A DNA stretch of 64,000 bases from Paenibacillus sp. PastM-3. GTDB taxonomy: Bacteria; Bacillota; Bacilli; Paenibacillales; Paenibacillaceae. The translations under genes were made by a program, and so were the position numbers. Location of the stretch: the NCBI RefSeq assembly GCF_029893965.1, contig NZ_JARXXP010000013.1, positions 1-64,000 on the forward strand, written 5' to 3'. Position 1 is the stretch's first letter, and each line of letters begins with the position of its first letter. Under the pieces are notes generated by a model that saw only the letters and a program-made list of their open reading frames with translations, was not told the origin of the DNA and made no database searches. Shown one piece after another: positions 1 to 8,545 of this stretch.

Positions 1-170
1 CCTAAGCGAATTCTCATTGTTCTTAAGTGAATAAGCGATTCCAAATCCATTTTAAAAATTGGTTGTAGCTGGGGTAGAATTCGTGCGGCCTTTTTAGGTA
101 GAAGGGTAATGAACTACTCCTGGTTTTCTCTGATTGATCTGATGTTAGATTCTTTGCAAGTGTACTGCGC

Positions 171-430
171 TGAGAGGGTCATTTTTACTGATTTAAAGGG
201 ATTTTTCCCTTTAATCGTGCCGTTTGACGGGACATTGTTCCGATTTAATGGGAAATTTCCCCTTATTGGGCCGCTTGGCGGATCATTTTACTGATTTAAA
301 GGGATTTTTCCCTTTAACGGAGCCGTTTGACGGGACATTGTTCCGATTTAATGGGAAATTTCCCTTTATTGGGCTGCTGAGAGGGTCATTTTTACTGATT
401 TAAAGGGACTTTTCCCTTTAATGGGCGGCA
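171..430. repeat. Imperfect tandem repeat of about 104 bp with internal palindromes
   Basis: The block beginning GAGGGTCATTTTTACTG near 174 recurs near 279 and again near 381. Each copy holds a palindrome of the form AAAGGGA-TTTT-TCCCTTT; the first two also hold a second one of the form AATGGGAAATTTCCC. Copies 1 and 2 are nearly complete; copy 3 is cut off after the first palindrome. No convincing gene lies here. The paired arms could form short hairpins in RNA or be a relic of duplicated intergenic repeats. Function unknown. Confidence 0.75.
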
Positions 431-478
431 GCAGGCTAGCCCTAAAATGTCCCGGTGCCCTAAGGCACACGCACACGT

Positions 479-504
479 CCCCGCTGAGAGATAAGCGGGG
501 GCTT
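479..504 (+). terminator. GC-rich hairpin, possible terminator
   Basis: CCCCGCT (479-485) pairs with AGCGGGG (494-500) around an 8-nt loop, followed by GCTTT. The T-run is weak, so it may only be a stable hairpin at the boundary between the two repeat blocks. Confidence 0.3.
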
Positions 505-512
505 TGCCAAGT

Positions 513-656
513 GCTATTTTAGCTATTTTAGCTATTTCCGCTATTTCAGCTAATTCAGCTATTTCAGCTATTTCAGCTATTTCAGCTATTTCAGCTATTT
601 TAGCTATTTTAGCTATTTTAGCTATTTCCGCTATTTCCGCTATTTCAGCTATTTTA
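513..656. repeat. 9-bp tandem repeat array, 16 units
   Basis: Sixteen consecutive 9-mers of consensus GCTATTTCA with variants ending TTA or CCG-type, and one GCTAATTCA. The array runs into the 3' end of the anti-sigma gene: the last unit supplies its TAG stop codon (complement of 649-651). On the minus strand every unit starts with TAG in the same frame, so read-through of the gene would meet a stop every 9 nt. On the plus strand it reads as repeated Ala-Ile-Ser/Leu, which I take to be meaningless. Such an array is prone to copy-number change. Confidence 0.9.
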
Positions 657-1779
657 ACAAATCAAACTCCATCACAGACTGGCTGTCGCCTGTCTTCGCT
701 GTAAATTCCAGAACAAGCGACTCCGGATCATCCAGCAGAGTGCTGGCGAACAGCTCCTCAAAGCCATTGTCTGTCCCAGCCGCCGACAGCAAAGGCAGCT
801 CTACCGTGCCCTTACCAGTCCCAGCGATAACCTTTCCGGAGCCGGCTTCAAAAATCGCCCGTCTTACCTCCCACGTATTCTCCGCTTCATTCTTGAGGGC
901 AAACCGGGCCCGGATCATTAACGGTGACAGCTCAACCTGGCTCAGAACAACCTCGTGACCGGCAAGCAGAAAGCTTTTATCCGGATGAATAACCTTTGTC
1001 GGGATCTCCTTGAATTTTTGATCCAGATTGAAAGTGACTTTAATCCGCGGGGAGTAATGAATATCCGCCATAATGGTACCCGTCCTGGGGTCATCCATTT
1101 TGCCCGGATCGACGGAAGCAATCAGGAAATCGGCCTCCAGCTGCGTTGGGAACGGCTTGCTGCGGTCCAGCTCGAACACGCTTTTGCCGTAATATTTATG
1201 ATAGTTGTCTTCCCCGTTTATTTTGGCATGTGCGTCCACTCCACCATTACGGTTCAGCAGGCTGCCAGTCTGTACATCCAGCATTCTGCTGCTGCTAAAA
1301 CCGTAGATTTCCTGATCAATCGATGTTTCTGCCGTATATAAAAGGATAATCCGGTTTTCATCAGCTGTCACTGCATTCAGTGTAACCATATAGCCCTCAA
1401 CCTCCACGCCCTGGTCCAGCAGCTGAATATAGTCATTGCGGACCGCTGATTCGAAGGTAGCCGAGTTGATGTCATAACCATTAAATTCCCTGAACGGCTC
1501 AAGCACACCCCAGTCCGCCGGCCCGGATTTGGCAGTAGTGGGCTGCTGTTTATCATACAGCACCGGGATGATGAACAGCAGGACAGCAATCATTGCGGCT
1601 GCGGCCAGCCCGAAGATGGAACCTTTCATCATCGCAGCCCGCTTCGAGCTATTTACCCCGCGTTCGAGGCCATTTTGAACCGCCAGCCTGATGTAGTGGT
1701 TGTCCGTTTCCGCCTGAATCTCACGCTGCATCCGTGCTGCATCCGTCGTCATTACCTGCTCTTCCCTGCTGTTAATCAT
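649..1779 (-). CDS. Membrane anti-sigma factor-like protein (DUF4179 type)
   Basis: 376 residues. About 50 cytoplasmic N-terminal residues precede one hydrophobic segment (about 52-72, rich in Ala/Leu/Ile) and a long extracytoplasmic part, the layout of DUF4179 proteins encoded after ECF sigma genes in Bacillus and Paenibacillus. Known members are thought to hold the partner sigma factor at the membrane and respond to envelope stress. The ATG at 1779 has a GGGGGG ribosome site and overlaps the sigma gene stop by 8 nt, implying translational coupling. No zinc-binding ZAS motif (HxxxCxxC) is visible. The inhibitory role is inferred from position and topology. The stop codon lies inside a 9-bp tandem array. 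Confidence 0.8.
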   Translation of the reverse strand: MINSREEQVMTTDAARMQREIQAETDNHYIRLAVQNGLERGVNSSKRAAMMKGSIFGLAAAAMIAVLLFIIPVLYDKQQPTTAKSGPADWGVLEPFREFNGYDINSATFESAVRNDYIQLLDQGVEVEGYMVTLNAVTADENRIILLYTAETSIDQEIYGFSSSRMLDVQTGSLLNRNGGVDAHAKINGEDNYHKYYGKSVFELDRSKPFPTQLEADFLIASVDPGKMDDPRTGTIMADIHYSPRIKVTFNLDQKFKEIPTKVIHPDKSFLLAGHEVVLSQVELSPLMIRARFALKNEAENTWEVRRAIFEAGSGKVIAGTGKGTVELPLLSAAGTDNGFEELFASTLLDDPESLVLEFTAKTGDSQSVMEFDLLK

Positions 1780-2305
1780 TCCATTCCCCCCGATCCTTCA
1801 GTATGGTTCTGAGCTGCTTCAGCCCTTTATGCTGCCAAGTTTTGATGGTCCCTTCAGGCTTGTCCAGCAGCTCCGCAATATCTGCAAGCGTCATGTCATT
1901 ATAATATTTAAGCAGCAGCACATGCCTGTATTTCGGCTTGACCTGCTCCAGCGCCCAGCGCATTTCCAGCTTACCGGTATCCGGCTTCATAACCGGCTCC
2001 CGCATACGCTCGTCAGGTGTCGGCACACTCCGTTTTCTTCTGCGCTGCTCGTCAATGCACACGTAAATTAGAATCCGGATGATCCAGGCTTTAAAAGCCC
2101 GCTGATCCTTCAGTGTTCTCCGTTTGATCCACGCCCGGCAGGTTGTCTCCTGCACAGCCTCCAGCGCATCATTGCGGTTGCCCAGATAACTGTAGGCAAT
2201 CTGATACAGGCGTTCACTATGCTCCATCACCGCTTCATAAAACCGTGACTCCTCACTGGAAGCAGCGCCGGTTAATCTTTTCATCTCCACACCAGACATC
2301 GTCAT
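1772..2305 (-). CDS. ECF-type RNA polymerase sigma factor
   Basis: 177 residues with the two-domain ECF plan: a sigma-2 region at about 24-90 (SYLGNRNDALEAVQET, then AFKAWIIRILI) and a sigma-4 helix-turn-helix at about 115-165 (YRHVLLLKYYNDMTLADIAE ending in GTIKTWQHKGLKQLR). It would direct RNA polymerase to a stress regulon when released from the membrane protein encoded next. The ATG at 2305 follows an AGAGGGGGGGA ribosome site. A promoter-like element just upstream suggests autoregulation. It resembles SigV/SigW/SigM-class factors of Bacillus; I cannot assign the exact group. Confidence 0.92.
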   Translation of the reverse strand: MTMSGVEMKRLTGAASSEESRFYEAVMEHSERLYQIAYSYLGNRNDALEAVQETTCRAWIKRRTLKDQRAFKAWIIRILIYVCIDEQRRRKRSVPTPDERMREPVMKPDTGKLEMRWALEQVKPKYRHVLLLKYYNDMTLADIAELLDKPEGTIKTWQHKGLKQLRTILKDRGEWND

Positions 2306-2340
2306 CCAGTCCCCCCCTCTCTATAACCTTTCATATGTAT

Positions 2341-2369
2341 AAGACGGAGAGCAGCAGCAAACGGTTTTC
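2341..2369 (-). promoter_or_regulatory. Possible ECF-type autoregulated promoter
   Basis: On the minus strand GAAAAC is followed after 17 nt by CGTCTT, resembling the AAC ... CGT pattern of ECF promoters. It lies about 35-65 bp upstream of the sigma gene start. The match is short and no start site is known. Confidence 0.4.
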
Positions 2370-2410
2370 CCTAAGTCATTCTTTTTTCAACGTGATTTCA
2401 ACTATATGTA

Positions 2411-2442
2411 CATTCAAAAGAGCCCCCGGCATGGAGGCTCTT
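2411..2442 (-). terminator. Terminator of the aminopeptidase gene
   Basis: AAGAGCC (2418-2424) pairs with GGCTCTT (2436-2442); on the minus strand the stem is followed by TTTTGAA. It lies 35 nt past the aminopeptidase stop and separates that gene from the sigma promoter. Confidence 0.75.
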
Positions 2443-2476
2443 CTAGACATTACCTTTGATTATGCAAAAGTCTGCG

Positions 2477-3709
2477 TTACAGCACCCAGTTTCCTTTGCG
2501 GAATACCGGCTCGACTGTGCCGTCAGCCCGTTCGCCGTCGATCTCCAGCTCAGCCGAGCCGATCATAAAGTCGACATGGGTCAGGCTCACATTGGCGCCC
2601 CGCTTGATCAGCTCTTCACTGCTGAGGCCTACGCCGCCTTCGATATTAACCGGATATGCGCTGCCCAGCGCGAAATGGCAGGAGGCATTTTCGTCAATAC
2701 CCGTGTTGTAAAATACTCTGTTCAGGCGGGAGATCGGCGAGTCATGCTGCACGAGAGCCACTTCACCCAGATAAGATGCACCTTCGTCCGTTTCCAGCAG
2801 GGAGGTCAGATGCTCACGGCCTGAAGCGGCGTCGTAGGCGGTAACCTTTCCATCTGTAAAAGTAAACGTAATCCCGTCCACAAGACGGCCGTTCAGGTTC
2901 AGCGGAAGCGTACTGGATACCGTGCCGTTTACACCGGTGCGCAGCGGCATTGTATAGATCTCCTCAGTAGGCATATTCGCCACAAAATAAACCCCGCTTC
3001 CGTTCTCGCCGCCGCCGCCGCGCCACAGATGGCCTTCCGGCAGCTCAACGCGGAGGTCGGTGCCAGGTGCGCGGTAATGAAGGCTCTTGTAGCGTTTGGC
3101 GTTCATCCGGTCCTGGCTGAGCTTCAGCTGGGCAATATGCTCGCGCCAAGCCGCCACCGGGTCCCCGGCGTCTACGCGGTTCATCTGGAATACCGCTTCC
3201 CACATGGCATCAATCCGCTGCTCCTCCGGCAGATCCGCAAATACTTTATCAGCCCAGGCGCGGGTTGGCGCCTTGATCAGCGACCAGCTGATTTTGCTGC
3301 TGCGGGTATAGTTCTGATATTTCTTGCGGGCGATTGCCGCTGCTTTGACTGCTGTGGATACCTTGGCTGAATCAATGCCGCGCAGCAGCTCCGGATCAGG
3401 TACTTTTATATGTAAAATCGCTCCGCCTTCCTCCGCAAAGCCCTCCAGCATATCGGCATGCCACTGCGGATAATAGCTGAATGAGTCTTCAGGCGCCTTC
3501 TCGTAACGGATACGCGTAACGGCCTCGTCATCCCAGTCCACCATTACATATTTGGCGCCTGCTTCATAGGCTTTGCCTACGATCAGGCGGGTAAGCTCAG
3601 CGGTTTCGAGCGGCGCATGAACCATCAGCACCTGCCCGGGCTGTACATTAACTCCGACCTTGACCACCAGATCGGCATATTTCTCCAGCATCAGTTCAAA
3701 ATCCTTCAT
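2477..3709 (-). CDS. M29-family metallo-aminopeptidase
   Basis: 410 residues, the usual length for the thermophilic aminopeptidase (M29: AmpS, PepS, AmpT) family, cytosolic enzymes that remove N-terminal residues from peptides using two metal ions. Family landmarks: a glutamate in MPTEEIYT (about 250), a glutamate in SYLGEVAL (about 316), a histidine in ASCHFALG (about 345) and the THVDFMIG segment (about 378-385) with its His and Asp, which match the metal ligands. The ATG at 3709 has a GGAGGA site 9 nt upstream. It appears to be a single-gene unit with its own terminator. Substrate preference cannot be told from sequence. Confidence 0.93.
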   Translation of the reverse strand: MKDFELMLEKYADLVVKVGVNVQPGQVLMVHAPLETAELTRLIVGKAYEAGAKYVMVDWDDEAVTRIRYEKAPEDSFSYYPQWHADMLEGFAEEGGAILHIKVPDPELLRGIDSAKVSTAVKAAAIARKKYQNYTRSSKISWSLIKAPTRAWADKVFADLPEEQRIDAMWEAVFQMNRVDAGDPVAAWREHIAQLKLSQDRMNAKRYKSLHYRAPGTDLRVELPEGHLWRGGGGENGSGVYFVANMPTEEIYTMPLRTGVNGTVSSTLPLNLNGRLVDGITFTFTDGKVTAYDAASGREHLTSLLETDEGASYLGEVALVQHDSPISRLNRVFYNTGIDENASCHFALGSAYPVNIEGGVGLSSEELIKRGANVSLTHVDFMIGSAELEIDGERADGTVEPVFRKGNWVL

Positions 3710-3853
3710 GATTGCTCTTCCTCCATATCTGACTATATTCCAGTGTAACTCTCTAATGCTCCAGTTGTTATTTTAACGCAAAACAGATACGTTGGCGATT
3801 ATTGTTCCCGGAGGCGGACTTGCAGCAGCCCTGCAGCGGAGCCGGAGCAGCCT

Positions 3854-3886
3854 AAAAAGGCAGCTCCCGCGCAGGCAGGAACCGCC
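3854..3886 (-). terminator. Intrinsic terminator
   Basis: Minus-strand stem GGCGGTTCCT / GGGAGCTGCC (10 pairs including G-U) with an 8-nt loop, followed directly by TTTTT. It lies 25 nt after the stop of the small membrane protein gene. Confidence 0.85.
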
Positions 3887-3911
3887 TCTTTTGAATGCTG
3901 TCTATGCCCGC

Positions 3912-4328
3912 TTATTGTTTTTCCACCTGCAGTAAAGTTACTTCCTTCACTGTGTAAGTATCCGTGAGCTTATCCTCCGCTATGACCTTCAGCTTGGCGA
4001 GACTGGCTACCTTGGCCGGATCAGCTCTGGACAGCAGCCGCCACACCTGGGGATCAGCCAGGGTATTGTACAGCTTTTCATCATCATATTCCTTGCGGTT
4101 CTGTGTAACCAGCTTAACCCTGTAGTTTCCGATTACAGTATCCGTATCTCCCTGTGCGGCACAGTAAGCCACGATTTCCTGCCTGAGCTCTGCCAGCTCC
4201 TTCTCGATTTCCTTGTGCTTGGCTTTCAGTTTATAGTAATGCTGCACTTTCTTTTCCATATAGCTCACGCTCCTCTCCAGACCAATGTATGCCAAGCCGG
4301 AAAAAATCATTATAATGATTAAATCCAT
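3912..4328 (-). CDS. Small membrane-anchored coiled-coil protein, unknown function
   Basis: About 138 residues from the ATG at 4328; a TTG at 4343 would add five residues, and neither start has a good ribosome site. One hydrophobic helix at the N terminus (DLIIIMIFSGLAYIGL) is followed by a charged stretch likely to form a coiled coil (KAKHKEIEKELAELRQE) and then a mixed soluble domain of about 80 residues. The soluble part would face the cytoplasm or outside; the charge pattern does not decide this clearly. I do not recognise a family. Followed by a strong terminator, so it is expressed alone. Confidence 0.7.
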   Translation of the reverse strand: MDLIIIMIFSGLAYIGLERSVSYMEKKVQHYYKLKAKHKEIEKELAELRQEIVAYCAAQGDTDTVIGNYRVKLVTQNRKEYDDEKLYNTLADPQVWRLLSRADPAKVASLAKLKVIAEDKLTDTYTVKEVTLLQVEKQ

Positions 4329-4485
4329 TGAGGACGCTTTCAATAAATTCTATAATGGAAAAGCCAGCTTAACCTGCCTTTGATTTGCTCCGGCTGCAGG
4401 GATTCTGCCCGGTTAGATCGTCTAACGGCCAGCGGAGCTTGCCGGGATGTTCCCGGGAACCAAATTTTTTAACGGCAGGTGAACT

Positions 4486-5619
4486 ATGTTTGATTCCTAT
4501 CTTTTCCCTATTTCCTATGCGTTTATGTCCTTTCCGGTTGCGGCGCTGCTGTTTACTTTGCCCTTCCTGATAGTCCAGTACCGGCGTTACGGTTATATCC
4601 ATAAGCTGCGGGCGCTGATCCTTTATCTGCTGCTGCTCTATCTGTTAAATGTCTTTTATCTGATCATGCTGCCGTTCCCGGCGACCAGGCATAATCCGGC
4701 TCCTGCAGGCGGCAGTCTGCAGCTTGCCCCGCTGCAGTTCATTGAGGAAATTCTGCACAGCAGCCGTTTCACCGCTGACGACCCGTCTACCTATATAACG
4801 CTGCTGAGTGAGCCTCCTTTTTATCAGGCTGTATTTAATGTGCTGCTGACGGTGCCGTTTGGCATGTTCCTGGGTTATTATTTCCGCACCAGATGGGTGG
4901 TCTGCATCCTGCTCTCCTTCAGCCTGTCCCTGCTGTTTGAGATTACGCAGATCACGGGCATTTACGGCTTCTTCGACCATCCGTACCGGGTGTTCGATGT
5001 TGATGATCTGATCACCAATACGCTTGGCGGGATTGCCGGGTACAGAACCGCCCTTTGGATATCCTCGGCTCTTCCGCGGATTGAACGGCTGGATACTAAT
5101 GAGGATTTAAGCGCCAAACGGGTCACCTATACCCGCCGCGGGATTGCTTTTATGCTGGATGCCTGTGTATGGCTGCCAGCTGCAGGTCTGTTGAGCCTGT
5201 CTCCCGCTCCTTATCCTGTCTGGATTACGCTAGCCGTTTACTTTCTGCTCCTTCCGCGCTTGACAGGAGGCAAGACGCCGGGGAAATGGGTCGTACGCAT
5301 CCGGTTACAAGGTAAATCCGGCAGGCCGGAGCTCTGGAGACTGACCGTCAGATACGGATTGCTGTATGCCGTTTTGCCTGGAATGAATATTATGCTGTTT
5401 GATTCGGCATATGCTGAGACCATGAACCCTGAGCTGGCTGCTTCCGCCCGCGGCGTGGTGCTGCTGGCAGATCTCCTGTTTCTTATTCATATCGTCATTA
5501 GCATATTCCGGAAGAAGGAGCTTTTCTACGAAAGGTTAAGCGGTACGCGGAATCTGATTACCTGGCCGGAGAAAGTGCAGCAGGCTGCTGCTGACGATTC
5601 GCCGCAAATAGCCCAATAA
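4486..5619 (+). CDS. VanZ-RDD fusion membrane protein
   Basis: 377 residues. The N-terminal half (about 1-190) has several membrane helices and the VanZ-type features LTVPFGMFLGYYF and FEITQITGI followed by FDVDDLITNTLGG. VanZ is linked to low-level teicoplanin resistance, with its biochemical role still unclear. The C-terminal half (about 205-345) matches the RDD membrane domain (ARG-type start at TRRGIAFMLDACVW, later GGKTPGKWVVRIRL). VanZ-RDD fusions are known in Firmicutes. ATG has a GCAGGTGA ribosome site. Likely monocistronic or transcribed with the amidase remnant. Confidence 0.88.
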   Translation: MFDSYLFPISYAFMSFPVAALLFTLPFLIVQYRRYGYIHKLRALILYLLLLYLLNVFYLIMLPFPATRHNPAPAGGSLQLAPLQFIEEILHSSRFTADDPSTYITLLSEPPFYQAVFNVLLTVPFGMFLGYYFRTRWVVCILLSFSLSLLFEITQITGIYGFFDHPYRVFDVDDLITNTLGGIAGYRTALWISSALPRIERLDTNEDLSAKRVTYTRRGIAFMLDACVWLPAAGLLSLSPAPYPVWITLAVYFLLLPRLTGGKTPGKWVVRIRLQGKSGRPELWRLTVRYGLLYAVLPGMNIMLFDSAYAETMNPELAASARGVVLLADLLFLIHIVISIFRKKELFYERLSGTRNLITWPEKVQQAAADDSPQIAQ

Positions 5620-5640
5620 CAAGGAGAGTGTATATGCTGG

Positions 5641-5901
5641 AATCATCACCTAAACCGCCTTGATGCGCTGATGTTTCCCGGATTTCATGGAACTGATCTT
5701 GCAGCCAGGGCAGGCTACCCGCTAATTACAGTACCTGCCGGATATGCAGCTGACGGGATCATTACTCCGGGCGGCTACACTACAAAAGGCCCGCACGGCG
5801 TTACCTTTTCCGGTACCGCTTTCAGCGAGCCTGTACTGCTAAGGAATGCTTACGGGTTTGAACAGGCAGCAAGGCGGCGGATTCCGCCCTGCCTGTCTTA
5901 A
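5641..5901 (+). pseudogene. Remnant of an amidase-signature family protein (C-terminal end)
   Basis: The frame reads NHHLNRLDALMFPGF, then AGYPLITVPAGY, GVTFSGTAFSEP and YGFEQAARRRIPP, the typical last 85 residues of amidase-signature enzymes (about 480-500 residues when whole). Everything upstream, including the Lys-Ser-Ser catalytic triad, is missing. A ribosome site and ATG at 5634 lead into another frame that stops after nine codons. So this looks like the 3' relic left after deletion of the rest of the gene. Codons remain gene-like and the stop is intact, suggesting a fairly recent loss. Confidence 0.8.
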
Positions 5902-5941
5902 ATAATGCACTCTTATCCCATTTATCCAGTGAGGAGCGGTA

Positions 5942-7417
5942 ATGATGAACAAGACTAGTATTCCTGTACCGCAATTGCCAAGAAGCATGCCAGAGGAGCA
6001 AGGTATTCAATCCAGCGCAATTTCCGCATTTTTGAACCGGATTAAGGAGTCTCAGCTTGCACTTCACAGCTTTATGCTGCTGCGGCACGGCCATGTGGTG
6101 GCTGAGGGCTGGTGGGCACCGTATAGCCCGGAGCGCAGGCACATGTTATTTTCACTCAGCAAAAGCTTCACGGCCACAGCCATCGGCCTCGCAGCAGCCG
6201 AGCAGCTGCTGTCGCTGGAGGACAAGGTCATCTCCTTCTTCCCGGAGGAAGCCCCCGGGAACCCCGGCAGCCATCTGGCCGGGATGAATATCCGGCATCT
6301 GCTGATGATGGGCACAGGCCACACCTCAGATACCATGCCGGAAATGATGAAGGATGCCGAGGGCAACTGGGTCAGAGCCTTTCTGCAGCTTCCGGTTGAT
6401 CGGGAGCCGGGCAGCCATTTCCTGTACAATACCGGAGCAACTTATATGCTATCTGCCATTCTCCAGAAAGTAACCGGACAGACGCTGCTGGATTTTCTTC
6501 ACCCGCGGCTGTTCAGCCCCCTTGGCATTATTAATCCTGTGTGGGACTCCTGTCCCCGCGGCATCAACACCGGCGGTTTCGGGCTCAGCATCACTACTGA
6601 AGATATCGCCAGATTCGGACAGCTGTATCTGCAAAAGGGCTTGTGGAACGGCAAGCAGCTGCTCCCGCAAGAATGGGTGGCAGAAGCGAGCGCTTTGCAG
6701 ATTCAGAACGGGGACGGCAAGCCGGACAGCGGTGACTGGTCCCAAGGCTACGGCTATCAGTTCTGGAGATGCCGGCATGGTCTATACCGCGGCGACGGGG
6801 CTTTCGGCCAGTTCTGTATCGTCATGCCGGAACAGGATGCAGTAGTAGCCATCACCAGCGGTACCCACCAGATGCAGGAGGTAATGAATGCCGTGTGGGA
6901 GCTGCTGCTGCCGGCATTAAATGATATACAGCCTGAGCTGGGGCAGCAGGCTTCAGCGGCAGAACAGCTAGCCGGCCAGCTCCGCTCGCTGTCAATTATA
7001 CCGCCGGAAATCAAGCCTCTTTCAGCTTTGGAGTCGTCAATAAACGGCCAGACCTACCAGCTGGAGTCCAACGATCTGCAGATTGATGCACTGTCCATAT
7101 CCATTAGTGACAATGAAGCCCGCTTGACGCTTCAAGATCAGCATGGCGGAAGCCAGGAGCTTATACTAGGACGCGGAGCATGGGCGGCAAGTCAGGTGAG
7201 GCTGATGCCCGGTCCGGCAGCTCCCGATGCTATGATGTCCAGCTTCACCTGGACAGCTGAAGATACGCTGCAGCTGACATTGCTGATGGTTGAACAGCCG
7301 TTCATATTCACGATCGAGATCACGTTCAGTGAACAATCCTTAACGCTAACCCAGTCTGCAAACGTAAGCATGGGAGCGCCGGAGCCTGTAACGATCAAAG
7401 GCAGAATCCAGGCATAA
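5942..7417 (+). CDS. Serine hydrolase of the beta-lactamase (class C/esterase) family
   Basis: 491 residues. The catalytic motif SxxK is seen as SLSK at 71-74 in MLFSLSKSFTATAIG, a tyrosine motif in FLYNTGATY (about 160-168), and a GDGAFGQ turn near 285 in place of the KTG/HxG box. This is the penicillin-binding-protein-like fold used by esterases, D-aminopeptidases and beta-lactamase relatives. No signal peptide is visible, so a cytosolic esterase or peptidase is more likely than antibiotic hydrolysis. The C-terminal about 130 residues form an extra beta-rich domain common in this subfamily. ATG 5942 has a GAGGAG site (GTGAGGAGCGGTA). Terminator follows. Confidence 0.88.
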   Translation: MMNKTSIPVPQLPRSMPEEQGIQSSAISAFLNRIKESQLALHSFMLLRHGHVVAEGWWAPYSPERRHMLFSLSKSFTATAIGLAAAEQLLSLEDKVISFFPEEAPGNPGSHLAGMNIRHLLMMGTGHTSDTMPEMMKDAEGNWVRAFLQLPVDREPGSHFLYNTGATYMLSAILQKVTGQTLLDFLHPRLFSPLGIINPVWDSCPRGINTGGFGLSITTEDIARFGQLYLQKGLWNGKQLLPQEWVAEASALQIQNGDGKPDSGDWSQGYGYQFWRCRHGLYRGDGAFGQFCIVMPEQDAVVAITSGTHQMQEVMNAVWELLLPALNDIQPELGQQASAAEQLAGQLRSLSIIPPEIKPLSALESSINGQTYQLESNDLQIDALSISISDNEARLTLQDQHGGSQELILGRGAWAASQVRLMPGPAAPDAMMSSFTWTAEDTLQLTLLMVEQPFIFTIEITFSEQSLTLTQSANVSMGAPEPVTIKGRIQA

Positions 7418-7444
7418 CCCGGCGGGCTTCCACCCTGTACAAAC

Positions 7445-7486
7445 AAGCGGCCATTACAGCTCCTTCCGGACTGCATGGCCGCTTTT
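7445..7486 (+). terminator. Terminator between convergent genes
   Basis: AAGCGGCCAT (7445-7454) pairs with ATGGCCGCTT (7475-7484) and is followed by TTAG on the plus strand. It lies between the serine hydrolase and the convergent exonuclease gene and may work in both directions. Confidence 0.75.
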
Positions 7487-7500
7487 AGCATATTATTGGA

Positions 7501-8268
7501 TTATACTGCAGGCTCGTTTATCTTGAGAATGACCGGACAATGGTCGCTGCCCAGTATATTGCAGTCAATCGCCGCATCCACCAGCTGCGGAGCCAGCCGG
7601 GAAGAGGCCAGGAAATAATCAATCCGCCAGCCCACGTTCCGCTCCCGGATCTTGGGCATATAAGACCACCAGGTATACGCACCTTCCTTTTCCGGATAAA
7701 AGAATCTAAAGGTATCAATGAAGCCGGAATCCAGCAGTGTTGTCATTTTGGCGCGCTCTTCATCGGTAAATCCTGAATTTCCGCGGTTGGCTTTGGCATT
7801 TTTCAGGTCGATATCGGCATGGGCTACGTTAAGATCGCCGCAGACCAGCACCGGCTTGTGCTTGTCCAGCGCAAGAAGATAGCCGCGGAACCGGTCTTCC
7901 CATTCCATTCTGTAGTCCAGCCTGGTCAGATCGCGTTTGGCGTTTGGAGTGTAGACATTAACCAGGTAAAAGCCGTCAAACTCCAGGGTAATCACCCGGC
8001 CCTCCGGCTCGGAATCCTCCTCCAGCCCATATCTTACCGAAAGCGGCTTGATTCTGGTGAAAACAGCCGTTCCGGAGTAACCCTTTTTCTGCGCGTAATT
8101 CCAGAACTGGTAGTACTCCTCCCCGTGGTCCAGCGTAATCTGCCCCTCCTGCAGCTTGGTCTCCTGTACACAAAAGATATCTGCCGCACTCTCTTTGAAA
8201 TAATCATTAAAGCCTTTGCCCACGCAGGCCCTGAGGCCGTTGACGTTCCACGATACCAGCTTGATCAT
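7501..8268 (-). CDS. exoA: Exodeoxyribonuclease III (AP endonuclease)
   Basis: 255 residues from the ATG at 8268, chosen because AAGGAG lies 7 nt upstream; an ATG two codons earlier is too close to that site. Family motifs: LVSWNVNGLRA at the N terminus, the metal-binding Glu in VQETKLQEGQ (about 38), the YTPNAKRDLTRLDYRM segment, the GDLNVAH catalytic Asp-Asn pair, and GWRIDYFL plus GSDHCPV at the C terminus (catalytic His). The enzyme cuts at abasic sites and trims 3' ends during base excision repair in the cytosol. Equivalent to ExoA of Bacillus subtilis. Confidence 0.97.
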   Translation of the reverse strand: MIKLVSWNVNGLRACVGKGFNDYFKESAADIFCVQETKLQEGQITLDHGEEYYQFWNYAQKKGYSGTAVFTRIKPLSVRYGLEEDSEPEGRVITLEFDGFYLVNVYTPNAKRDLTRLDYRMEWEDRFRGYLLALDKHKPVLVCGDLNVAHADIDLKNAKANRGNSGFTDEERAKMTTLLDSGFIDTFRFFYPEKEGAYTWWSYMPKIRERNVGWRIDYFLASSRLAPQLVDAAIDCNILGSDHCPVILKINEPAV

Positions 8269-8274
8269 ATGCAT

Positions 8275-8545
8275 TCTCCTTATATTTTCACTCTATATTA
8301 TTTAAGCTCAATCTATATAGTCTACCATACAATGGCCTGTCAGAGAGTACGGCGGCGTGATGCAATAAATTGCGCGAATCTCCTAAGCCATCTGTAACAG
8401 CATTAATAGAATCACTGAATATAATAATCTATCAAAAGCAAAGGAGGTCTGAATACCCTGTTTGCAACAACAGATTTTTAGTCTGACTGTTCAAAATGTG
8501 AGACCAGAGTATCCGCCGTACTCGCTCATAAACCCTCCTCCTTCA
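8275..8545. other. Intergenic region with an unused strong ribosome site
   Basis: About 270 bp between the exonuclease start and the citrate synthase terminator. AT-rich at 8281-8440, holding the exonuclease promoter region. At 8441-8449 a perfect AAAGGAGGT stands on the plus strand, but the nearest start (TTG at 8462) is 14 nt away and its frame runs through the terminator at 8554. I see no gene here that I can support. Confidence 0.5.

Noticed and set aside
109-294. 61-codon open frame in the repeat block
   Set aside because: It lies across the tandem repeat units, has no good ribosome site and its sequence simply follows the repeats.
513-656. CRISPR-like array
   Set aside because: Units are 9 bp, contiguous and without spacers, so this is a simple tandem repeat, not CRISPR.
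504-704. Open frame encoding repeated Ala-Ile-Ser/Leu
   Set aside because: A by-product of the 9-bp array. It runs antisense into the anti-sigma gene.
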